From Diplodia intermedia (taxonomy: Eukaryota > Ascomycota > Dothideomycetes > Botryosphaeriales > Botryosphaeriaceae): a DNA stretch of 64,000 nt. Positions 23,471-33,066 of this stretch are shown piece by piece (position 1 is the first letter of the stretch; each line of letters opens with the position of its first letter). Under the pieces are notes generated by a model. It ran no database searches, was not told the origin of the DNA, and was given only the letters and a program-made list of their open reading frames with translations. The DNA lies in NCBI GenBank assembly GCA_021495925.1, contig JAKEKT010000008.1, positions 248,001-312,000 of the forward strand. The letters run 5' to 3'. The translations under genes and the position numbers were made by a program.

Positions 23471-26090
23471 ATGGCCACGGCGTTGACAGGCGACAGCCTT
23501 TCGCGGCTGTCCTCGGTCAATGCGTCGAGCCTCGACGAACGCTTCCATGGCGAGCGGTGGAGGCCGCGATATTCAGCTTCGCCGGAGCCATGGGCGGTTT
23601 CACCTTCATACACACCAGTAGGTCCCCAGCGAACAAACCCCAATCCTGTCCTTTCGGGCCGGCCCTTTTCCTCCCATCCCCGCTAAAGTAGAGGCCGTTT
23701 CTCACCGTCTGCGCCAGGTGCGGAAAGCTTCCAGAGCACTCACCACAACCCCACACACCGCCCCGCTCGCGCACCGTCCACGCGCCCAACGTCACGTCTC
23801 CGATCCGGTCCAGCCCTTGATGGTCGACGACGAGTGGGCGCTGGACATGCCCATCCGTCAACGCAAAGCAAGCTCCCCCGAGTACCAGCTGAAGAAGCCC
23901 GCCTCGCCTGTCCAGCACCGCCGTGGAAGCTCGTTGCTCGAGGAGTCGCGCCCGGCCGCCGGCCGACAATGGCCGCCGCGCGGGTACACGGTCGAGTCCA
24001 TGTTGGACCAAGCTCAGGCGGACGAGCTCATATCCACCGGTGCGAGCATATTCAAGGGCCGTGTGGAGGACGCGCCCGGAGCGCCTGTGGGATACTACCG
24101 CTTCTTTGCGATAATGGAGGGCGATGATGCGGAGCGCAACGATCGCGCGCGATATCAGCACGAGGCATACAAGGACATAACCCTGTCGCAAACCACGTCG
24201 TCCGACGGCCCGTACCCGTGGCTCGCTCTGGAGCAGCCATGCATGGCGTACGCCTTTGGTTGGATGCCCGGAACCACGACGCTCAACTACAAGGTCAGCC
24301 TGTCGGGGAGCTTGAAGCCGAAACTCAAGTACGGCGGTGGGGCGATCCAGCCGCGCAAGATCAAGCTAGGACATATTTTAGATCGTTTGCGTAGTTTGAA
24401 CAAGGGTTTTCCGGACAATGTTCGTTCCACCCCGGCTCTTTTTTTCACCTTGTGGAGGATTCGGTAGCTTGATATCTGACGCAATTGGAATAGGACCCTG
24501 ACGAACTGCATCACGATTTGTACGGCACCCTCCTAGAAGACCCGAATCCCGACGGCAATACCGGGCTCGAGCAACAGATTGTCGCCCTGTTCACTGTCCT
24601 AATAAATCCGGACTGGATTGATTTCAGCCAAGCGAAGAACCACGTGGTTGCCAAATTCTTCGACAGCAAGGACAGCGCCAGGAAAACGAAGTTCTTCCAC
24701 CAACTCCTACTCGCCGTAGAACTGTACCTGCGGGTGCACCATGACATGCACCTGGCTCAGGCCAAGAGAACCTTGATCACTGCGCTACCACCCAAGGTGT
24801 TATGGGACCTCGCATTAGCTGAGCGTTGGCTAGCCAACATGTCGATCAAGAAGTCGCGCACATCGTCAAATGAGAGCGTGTTCAGCTTCCAATTAGGGAA
24901 CAAAAAGAGGCAGAAGGAGGCGTTGCGGCTCTTTGCGAAGATGCTAAAGTGGCCGAACATGCAAGAGCTCGACTTCGTTCTCGGAGAATCAGACCGCTAC
25001 GAGGTTCCGCTTGAGGACCGCTCGGCAGATGCCATGTCCTGGTTCGCCGGGGTGATCCTGCCCGGCCCAACCTTACCATGGCTCCTCATGAACTCTCTGA
25101 TAGACTGCGACAAGGAGACCGGCCCAACCCTGAAATACCTCACACACGTTGCACCGGCTTCTGGGTTCCAATACAGGGCTAATACATATTGGTCGTACAA
25201 ATGCATTGTAGGGAAAGTTCTGGGAGCGTCAAGAGGCGTCAAGCAAGTGACTGGGTGGGTCGGCCCTTGCAACTACAGCCCGGATCTGAAGCGGACGGAA
25301 TGCGTCAAAATAAACCAGATAGCAACTCCTAAAATCCGGCTAACGGCTTCGGACGTGGAGTCTGCGAAGGCGCGGACGGATCCGCTTGGGCCTGAAGAGG
25401 ACGAATACCCGCTTGGAGATTACGACTTGGTGATGCCCGAGATGGAAGACATCACGGACGACATCCGGGTGCAGAAGTTGAGCTTCTACCCTGTCAAAGA
25501 GCAGCCGGTTCTCAAGCACGGAGGGGAAGGCGCGCCATTGCTTTTTGATGCGGCAATCATGTTCGCTTGTGGCGGGGATAGCTGGCCGATGCGGCTGACT
25601 TACGACGTCGACTTTGTCGCCGCGTATCCCTGCCACCAGGGCCCCCATGGTAAGTCCACAAGCATCCGTGGTCTTTGGTATCCTCAAATATGCTGACGGC
25701 CTGTTTGTAGTACTCTTCTTCGACTACAAGCACAAGGCTATCCGGGTTGACGATGGCCTCGTCGACATCACGGAATGGGGACAAGGGCCCGGGCAGTCAC
25801 ATTCAGACTCTTCGCCAGTTTCCTCAAGAAACAACTCTAGGACCACGCTTGCCTCAACACAGGAGCCGGTATCTACGCACCTGGATTGCGTGCTCGTTAT
25901 CGAAGCGCTCGGCGTCAGCGACAACGAGGTGTTTGCCCGTTCGTGGTGCGCGCAGACGGGTCACCACGCCATCGTCGCGAACATCAAAAAGACGTGCATG
26001 GCTTGTGCGATCAGAGAGGCATATGCGGCCTGCATCAGCGTTGTGATCTTGACAGAGGGCGGCCGGGTCACGGAAAAGGACGAAGATTAG
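23471..26090 (+). CDS. Large conserved-looking fungal protein of unknown function
   Basis: I do not recognise this gene. Four exons fit: 23471..23617, 23718..24419, 24494..25649 and 25711..26090, giving 794 residues. The introns are 100, 74 and 61 bp, all in phase. The second uses a weak GTTCGT donor and is the least certain. The first ~130 residues are Ser/Pro/Arg-rich and look disordered. The rest is a globular, tryptophan- and cysteine-containing sequence without signal peptide or clear membrane segment. It is rich in helices (WLANMSIKKS, LRLFAKMLKWPNMQEL) and ends in a compact domain (FFDYKHKAIRVDDGLVDITEW, CMACAIREAYAAC). An acidic segment (PLGPEEDEYPLGDYDLVMPE) divides it. No enzyme motif is visible and I assign no function. 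Consistent third-base GC and regular introns support it as real. Confidence 0.75.
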
Positions 26091-26797
26091 ACGGGCCACG
26101 GCCCCGCGTAGCATGCACTTTGCGGGAAAACCCTGCATGGGTTGACGAATGATACCAGAACTGCTAGATAACGAGGGTAATGACCGGGCATAGCATGACG
26201 GAAGGGTGGTGGTCTGGATTCCTCAAGCTGGGCGCGAGGGGTATATGGATTTCGGCATTTTGGGTCTTTCGAGGCATCGGACGGATAGCGGGCGTTACAC
26301 GAATGAATTTGACTCCGCTGCGGCCCGAGTACCGGTGATGTTGATTATGCATTGGTCTGTCGTGAGCTGGGCTGGGGCGGCGATGAAAGGCGGCGGCGGG
26401 GAGCTTGACGCGCTCGGCACCCCGAGCATCAACGTCACGCCCGTCCGAAGCAAGAGCAGTGCGGCCAACCTTCGACTCGAGCACGCCTCGCAACTCGCGC
26501 GCCGCCGCACTTCGCACCGCTCACGAATCGAAACGACCACAGGGCCGCCGGCTTGCACTCGCGTATTGCTCGATCGTTCGATGGCATAATATTCTTTCCG
26601 CCCACATCACCACTGAGGCCGCACCATCCCTCCTCCGCTCTCCGCTGTCCGCTGTCCGCTGTCCGGCCTCCGCCCTCCGCATACCTCAGCCTCGAGCCTG
26701 ATCCCCGCCATCGCCTTCGCATCCGAGCCGCGTCCGGCTTCCTCCGCCCAAATCAACCACGTTGTCGAACTTCGACGCCGACCACCACCCTGCGAGA
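26091..26797. other. Upstream region of the GID5-like gene
   Basis: About 700 bp between two plus-strand genes. The proximal part is C/T-rich and carries a heptamer repeated three times (GCTGTCC, about 26644-26664). No coding frame has support. Confidence 0.4.
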
Positions 26798-29700
26798 ATG
26801 ACGCGCGCTCCCTCGCCCCCGGCCCTGGGCGAGCTGCGCAACCCCAGCTCGCCCGCCGCCCAGGTCAGCGCTCTCAAGCAGCTCAAGAATTTTATCGTGG
26901 GACACGACCAGAGGAAGGAGCTTGTCGTCCGCAGGGGCATAATACCAGAGCTGGCGCGCGTGCTGCAGACGAACGTCAAGACGGCGGGCAAGCGGCGGCA
27001 GCGTCACCTCAATGGAGGAGGCGGAGGAGCTTCCACTTCAGCGCCCGCCGCGGAAGGCGCCGAGGGCTGGACGCAGGAAGATGAGGAGCGCTTGCAGGCC
27101 ACGCTGATCGTGGGCAGTTTGGCTGTTGGTACGTCAATTGCTTGTTGCTGGACCGACGAGGCTTTCTTGTTGCGGTTTGGATAGCCACGCTCACGGCTGT
27201 TGTGTTGAATTATAGGCGGGCCACCATTCGTTGCACCAATCCTCGCTGGAGGCCTCCTCCAACCCCTCCTCGCCGCACTGTCTCCGAGCGACGCCCCGCC
27301 GAAGCTTGTCATAGCTACCTTGCGCACACTCATTTCTCTGGCCTCGGCCACCGGGTCCGACCTATTCCCCAATACCTACCGTGAGCGGATAGCACACGAA
27401 ATATACCAGAAGGCGGATGGGGATTCTTTGACGGAGATCCTGGCGCAGCGGTCGGCCATGCGTACGGTGCAGGAGCAGATCGGCCTGACTGCCGAGCTGA
27501 TCTCCAAGACCTGCCGGAAGGACGATCACCGCAACTTCTTGGTCAAGTCCGGAGCTCTGGACCTGCTATCGTCGCACTTCGCGGCCCACGTCTCGGCGTC
27601 CTCGCTGGTGTCTCCGGTCGTGGAGGTCTCCGCCATAGCCTCGTTCCCGCCTGCGCCGTCGAAACCTAACTTCCTCCACATAGTCTCGGCAGTTTCGAGT
27701 ATCATTGCGGAGTCTAGCTACAGGACGGCCCGGTTCTTGTATTCGCAGCCCATTGTCGCCATTTTCCCTTCGGCCAAGCAGATATCTGCCTTTGAGAAAT
27801 ACGGGTTCATGATCCAGCCGCGATCGAATGATTCGTACAATACGCAGAACATCTCTCCCTATGAGTATATTTTGCCTCAATTGCAGGTGGCGCAGACCAA
27901 GGAAAGCAGCTTCTCGAAAGCATTCCCTGCCCTTGGATCCCTCACTGCTCCAGGAGACGGGACGCGGATATCGAGCTTCGCTGATCCGAACTCGCATTCC
28001 ACAAAGCACATCACAGGGCAAGAATACGAGACTGCGATATACGCGTGGTCCATTCGCATGGCCAGAGAGCACCTTGACGATGAGAGGCTCGTCTTTGTCG
28101 AGCTGCTTGCGGAGCTGGTCAAGTTTGCCGAGACCAACCCTATTGATAACCGGTCTGAATATGCCAAGGAGGGGCAGCGTCGGCTGTTGGCTGTTCTCAT
28201 TGTCCCGATATTGGCGAAAATGGCCGACGATGGTCAGGCGGGCGGCCGCTCGGAGCGCTCCACAAAAGCGATGAGGTTGATGGCAGCGCTGCTGGAGTAC
28301 GATCCGATTTTGCAGAATGCTGCTGCAGACTCGGGTATCATCAGGAAAGTCTGTCAGGTTCTTAAGAAGTCATTCGACGTCGTGGTTGGCGAGCAGCCGA
28401 AAGCATGGTCGCCTATTCCGTCGTCACCGGACGAGATGGACAGCCTGGACGGCGTAGAAAGAGCGGACGTGCTGGGCAGCACTGGCGTACCGGAAGAGGT
28501 GCACATCCTCCTGAAGAGTCGGGAGTGTTCGCTGCTTGCGCTTGCAGCTATCGCGCACAAGGAAGATCCTCACCGGAAAACCATTATCGAGAGCGGTGCT
28601 GTGGCTTGCATTGCTGATTCCCTCATCCCGTACGAACGCGAGGACGAGGAGACGGCACGCGGCACCATCTCGACCGGCGCGAAAGATGGAAATCCCGTAC
28701 CTGTTCTCATTGCTGCTTGCAATGCGGCCAGGGCCATGTCGAGATCGGTTAGCGTTCTGAGAACAAGCATGATGGACTATGGCATTGCGAAGCCGATATA
28801 TGGCCTTCTCAAGCATCCTGTCATCGACGTGCAGATCGCGACGACCGATGTCTTGTGCAACCTGCTCTTGCAGTTCTCGCCGATGAGAGAGGTATGTATC
28901 TATTTTTGTGATTGGAAAGATGCTCGCTAATACCATCCAGGACTTGATCGAGGCGGGTGTCGTTAAGACTCTGTGTGAACACGCACATTCGGCTGATTCA
29001 AGGATACGTCTGATCTCGCTGTGGGCTCTGAAGCATCTTGTTTTGCAGGCAGACAACGAGATCAAGATACAGTGCCTGGAAGAGCTTGGTACTGGTTGGC
29101 TGATCAACACCGTCAGCGGAGAAGCTCGGCAGGTGCAGATGCCTGCCAAGGGACATCTCCAGCACTCAAGACCAGCCACTCCTTCGCTCGGCATGGGAAC
29201 TCCCAATGCCGCCGGCGAGCAGGTCGATTTACTCAATGCCGTCGACGAGCCAGGCATGGATATCGACAACGATACCGGAGCCTCAGGAGACGAGGACGAC
29301 GTCATGGCAGACAGCATTGGGCTTCTGCGGAACCGCAGCGCCAACTCGAACAGCACAGCCGCCAAGAACAAGGCGAAGCTGCGGGCAATCAAAGATGCGG
29401 AGACCAACCCCATTATCCGCGCGCAGAAAGAAGACTTGCGGATTCAAGAGCAGGCGCTCGATTTCATCCGCAACCTAATCATGACAGACGCCGGCTCCAG
29501 CCCTGGCGACATGATTGACCACGTCTTGCAGACGTTCGGCCGGGACCGCTTCTTCGAGATCCTTACCGCCAAACTGCGACCTCGCTCGGCGGGCACCGCT
29601 CCCTCCTCGTCGAGCCAGCACCCCGGCGCCTACCAACAACACACATCAGCATCCTCGTCCCCCAATCCTCCGGCCGCCACCACCGCCTCGGCCGCCACAG

Positions 29701-30338
29701 CCCGCAGCGCCTCGGGCGGCGGCGGCGGCGGCGGCACGTCGGCGCCGTCGGACTTTGCGCACCTGGCGCCGCCGGAGATACTGCTGGCAACGACGTTCAT
29801 CGTGGTGCACGTGGCGAACGGCAAGCCGGCGCACCGGCAACTGGTGATCGCGCAGGGCGGGCTGATGCGCGAGCTGCTGCCGCTGTTCGCGCACCCGGAC
29901 CGCCGGATCCGCGTGGCGTGCGTGTGGCTCGTCAACAACCTCACGTGGATCGAGGACGCGTCGGACCACGCGGCGGCGCGGCAGCGGGCGCTGGAGCTGC
30001 GCGGGCTGGGCGTCGAGGAGAGGGTGAGGCTGTGCCTCAGCGACGCGGAGCTGGACGTCAGGGAGAGGGCGAAGACGGCGACGGAGCAGGTGGGGAAGCT
30101 GATTGAGGGGTTGGGGCTTGGTGGTGGCAGTAGCGGTGGTGTTGGTAGTGGGCATGGACATGGCGGCGGTGGCGGCGGTGGTGGTGGGCAGAGCGGTGGG
30201 AGCGGTAGCGGCAGCGGGACGCCTGGCGGTGGCGGTTCCAGCGGCGCTACTCCCGGCGCTGGCAGCGCGGCCTTCATGGCCGGGTTGGGGGCTGCGGCGG
30301 CCGGCGGGAGCCATAGGGCGTGGAGTCATGAGAGGTAA
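26798..30338 (+). CDS. GID5: Armadillo-repeat GID/CTLH ubiquitin-ligase subunit Gid5/Vid28 (ARMC8)
   Basis: Three exons, 26798..27128, 27216..28891 and 28941..30338 (introns 87 and 49 bp), encode 1134 residues. Successive armadillo-like repeats run through most of the protein: SALKQLKNFIVGHDQRKE, ATLRTLISLASATGS, ECSLLALAAIAHKED, VQIATTDVLCNLLLQ, LISLWALKHLVLQADNEIK and a C-terminal set ending in RIRVACVWLVNNLTW. The order and the HDQRKE and LWALKHL blocks match ARMC8/Vid28. In yeast this subunit links the substrate receptor to the GID core, which degrades gluconeogenic enzymes. Two disordered insertions interrupt the helical array (about residues 740-820 and 870-930). The C-terminus is a long Gly/Ser/His-rich tail (from about 30117) that I would expect to be poorly conserved. 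The ATG at 26798 is the first in frame. Confidence 0.92.
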
Positions 30339-30606
30339 AAGCGCTTCTTCATATATCTTTTTTTGTTGTTCGGTCCTTTCTTTGGAAAATTGGTGAGTGG
30401 AAGAACCGCGAAGGGGAAGAAGGGGCGAGATTAGCATTTGTTGTTGTATCATCCCGCATGGTCTACGATGGGAAGGCTGGAAAGCTGGAAGGAAGGATAT
30501 AGGGGAAAACAGTCATTTTCTCCCTTTTTTCCCAACCCATTTGAGTATCGAGGAGTATTCGTCGTTTAGCAGAGATCGGATGGTTGACGGGTTGAAGGGG
30601 GAAGGT

Positions 30607-30633
30607 TCTCTCTCTCTCTCTCTCTCTCTCTCT
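30607..30633. repeat. (TC)n microsatellite
   Basis: About 13 TC dinucleotides in a row, 270 bp after the stop of the GID5-like gene, probably in or near its 3' UTR. Confidence 0.9.
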
Positions 30634-30917
30634 TCTTTCGGATGGATGGGGTGGGTAATGGCGTAATGACCGTGTTGGTAAAGATGAGCGGCGTTCTTGT
30701 GCCTTTTTTTTTTTTTTTGCCCCTGCTCCTCCTGCGCGCTCCCTCCATCTCTCTTTTCTTGATTTTGCAGGATGAAGACTGAATAAGAAATGAATACGAA
30801 TGGAAGTTTGATTTTAAGAACGTGGACGTGGAAGGGATGTACGGTTGGGTACGAGGTCGGTTTCACGGCAGGCATGAGCAGGAGTTGAAGCCGTCGTCGG
30901 GACGGTGGTTTCGTCGC

Positions 30918-31230
30918 GTCTGCCGAATATGCGTCCGGATGTTTGCTTCGACTCCACACGCCTGGCGGCAGTAAGGAGACGTTGCACCGTTAGCACGTGA
31001 AGTATGTAAGCCACTTTGTCACACATTGTGCATTGTCAAGATGACGGATCTGCTAACATCCCTTGTATCTCTAAGATGTCTGCCGAATGTGCGTCCGGAT
31101 GTTTGCTTCAACTCCACACGCCTGGCGGCAGTAAGGAGACCGTTAACACGTGAAGGATGTAAGCCATTGTATCACAGATTGTGCATTGTCAAGATGATGG
31201 ATCTGGTAACATCCCTCGTTTCTCTAAGCT
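30918..31230. repeat. Imperfect tandem duplication, period 160 bp
   Basis: Copy 1 spans 30918-31077 (160 bp) and copy 2 spans 31078-31230 (153 bp). Both start GTCTGCCGAAT and share long blocks such as GTCCGGATGTTTGCTTC and CACACGCCTGGCGGCAGTAA. Copy 2 lacks 7 bases after GGAGAC, and the copies otherwise differ by scattered substitutions. The repeat lies between convergent genes and encodes nothing recognisable. Confidence 0.92.
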
Positions 31231-31296
31231 GACATTTAAAGGAAATCCCCATACCCCGTTTCTCTAAGATGACATTTAAAGTAAATCCCCATCCCC
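31217..31296. repeat. Tandem duplication, period 40 bp
   Basis: Two 40-bp units, 31217-31256 and 31257-31296, each start CGTTTCTCTAAG and contain GACATTTAAAG. They differ at three or four positions. The first unit overlaps the end of the 160-bp repeat's second copy, so the array grew by nested duplications. Confidence 0.9.
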
Positions 31297-31359
31297 TCTG
31301 TGTTGATTACTTGATAGTCCGCTGATGTAGCCAAGCGAATCCAACACTGCCTCTCGCGT

Positions 31360-32235
31360 TTACCGAGAACCCTGAAGTGACTCCGGATCAACGAAGCGGA
31401 AAGTGCATCCCATAACGTCCTCGCCCTCCATCTCGATCCTACACCTCACCACCTCGTACTTCTCAGTCTCATACGCCCGCAGAATGTCCTCCTGTTCCTT
31501 GTTCATGACTTTGTACGCCCACCCGTCGACTTTGCGCGGCCCGTCGACGAGGGCTTTGTATTTCCCGCCCCAAGTCCCGACGGAGGCGCCCCGAACGGCA
31601 GCACGGTGCAGAACAGGCCTTTCGCACCCCTCCGCCAGCGCGAAGAGGCTCGCCAGCTTGTCCGGATCCGCCAGCGTCCCGTAGAAGAAGTACCACACGG
31701 GATACTCGTCCTGCAGCGGGCGGTACGCGGCAGTGTCGCTGTGCGGGCGGTGGTGCGGGAGCGTGGCGTCGACGCCGAGCGTCGGGCACGGCGAGTGCGG
31801 GCAGAGCTCCTTCTCCGCCTCCGAGAGGCGTACGAAAGCCGGCCGCCTGTGGCTGGGGATGCCGGCCTCGCGCAGCCAGGTCTCGAGCCGCGCCACGGCT
31901 TGCTGCGGGAGGCGGCAGAAGCTCGCCCCGGCGCCGTCGTCGGCTTCGCCTTGGATGAGGGCGGGGGGAGCGGGCAGCGCCGCGGCGGCTTGGATCTGAG
32001 ACGCGGTCGACAGCGGCCCGCCCAGCTTCATGATGTAGTTGGCTTTTGGCTTCTGGGGTTTCCAGGTGGTGCCGTCGACGGGACGTTGGGCAGAGCGCGC
32101 CGGGCTGGGGACGGCGTGGCTGGCGGGTGGCTCGCCGCCGATGCTGTCGAGTGGAATGTTGGAGCCGCGTTCGTCGCCGTCGTATTGGGCGAGGTTGGTG
32201 GCCATGCGCTCGAGCTCGTCGGTGAGGTGATCCAT
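31360..32235 (-). CDS. AIG2-like / gamma-glutamylcyclotransferase-fold protein
   Basis: One exon of 291 residues starts at the ATG at 32235. The C-terminal half has the AIG2/GGCT fold: VWYFFYGTLADPDKL (the YGTL nucleotide-like loop at the first strand) and then GWAYKVMNKEQEDILRAYE. This is followed by KYEVVRCRIE and a short terminal strand (GCTFRFVDPESL). GGCT-like proteins remove gamma-glutamyl groups as 5-oxoproline, but many fungal AIG2-like members have no proven activity. The acidic residue that would act in catalysis cannot be assigned with certainty. The first ~150 residues are Ala/Pro-rich and probably flexible. The gene converges on GID5 and lies downstream of the retropepsin-domain gene in the same direction. 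Confidence 0.85.
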   Translation of the reverse strand: MDHLTDELERMATNLAQYDGDERGSNIPLDSIGGEPPASHAVPSPARSAQRPVDGTTWKPQKPKANYIMKLGGPLSTASQIQAAAALPAPPALIQGEADDGAGASFCRLPQQAVARLETWLREAGIPSHRRPAFVRLSEAEKELCPHSPCPTLGVDATLPHHRPHSDTAAYRPLQDEYPVWYFFYGTLADPDKLASLFALAEGCERPVLHRAAVRGASVGTWGGKYKALVDGPRKVDGWAYKVMNKEQEDILRAYETEKYEVVRCRIEMEGEDVMGCTFRFVDPESLQGSR

Positions 32236-33066
32236 GTTGGAAGCTTTGTTGTGGTCGGCGGCGACAACGGATGTGTTTTGTGGAGAAGGCGGCGAGCGTA
32301 GATATGCGTGAGCAAGAGGGTAGAATCTGCGGTGCTGTGGTGATTTTGATTTTGCAAGGGCTACTTGTAGGTCATGACTGTAGCGGCGATTTCAGTTCTG
32401 CCTGACCCTGTGGGTGGACCCTGGGCTCATCTGACAACAATGAACCATGGAACGGAGCGACGCACTTCTCCCGGAGATATCATGGCAGAAACAATAGCAA
32501 GTAATATCAATACCGATAGGTAGCAACCCGGCTCATAAGGGCGGGCGGGCTGTTTGGGATTTGCGCAACATGGAGGGCGAGCTAAGAGAATACCACTTAC
32601 AACTCTATCCGCTGATGTTGGAATGCTCGCAAGGTCTGTGGTCGATACATATCATCGCTTTGCTTAACGTTGAAGCCTTGCGCCTTTATGGAGAAGGGGT
32701 TGGTGGGTCGTCGAAGCCTCCGTCCGGTGACGAATGTTTAAGGAGAATCATACCCACCGCATGTCGATGAATTCTTCAACTCCCCTTCGCAGTTTGTAAT
32801 ATTTGGATAACTGCGCATGTCAGATTGTCGTGCACAGCGACCTCATCAAATCCTTTCTACTACCAATTAAATCATCGTTTGAAGTGTGCTACATACTCTT
32901 TCCACCTCCCACTGCTTTAGCACTGTTTGAATCTCGTTTACAGTACCCCACTTGAGCATGAAACCAAAACTCTATATGACCTGGTCGCTCTTATCCCCTT
33001 TCATATCCGTGCGTAGAGCCCAAAAGAAAGCGGAAGGAAATTGAGAAAACAAAAGTTACCAGCAAC
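32236..33066. other. Intergenic region between two minus-strand genes
   Basis: About 830 bp. It should hold the promoter of the AIG2-like gene on the left and the 3' UTR of the retropepsin-domain gene on the right. No other gene is seen. Confidence 0.4.

Larger units (their letters stand above)
30339..31359. other. Convergent intergenic region with microsatellites and tandem repeats
   Basis: This lies between the 3' ends of the GID5-like gene (+) and the AIG2-like gene (-). It holds a (TC)n run (30607-30633), a poly-T tract (about 30704-30718) and the tandem repeats at 30918-31296, listed separately. No gene is seen. Confidence 0.6.

Noticed and set aside
31026..31232. Plus-strand frame of 68 codons in the tandem repeat
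   Set aside because: It simply repeats the duplicated DNA in translation and has no start context or family likeness.
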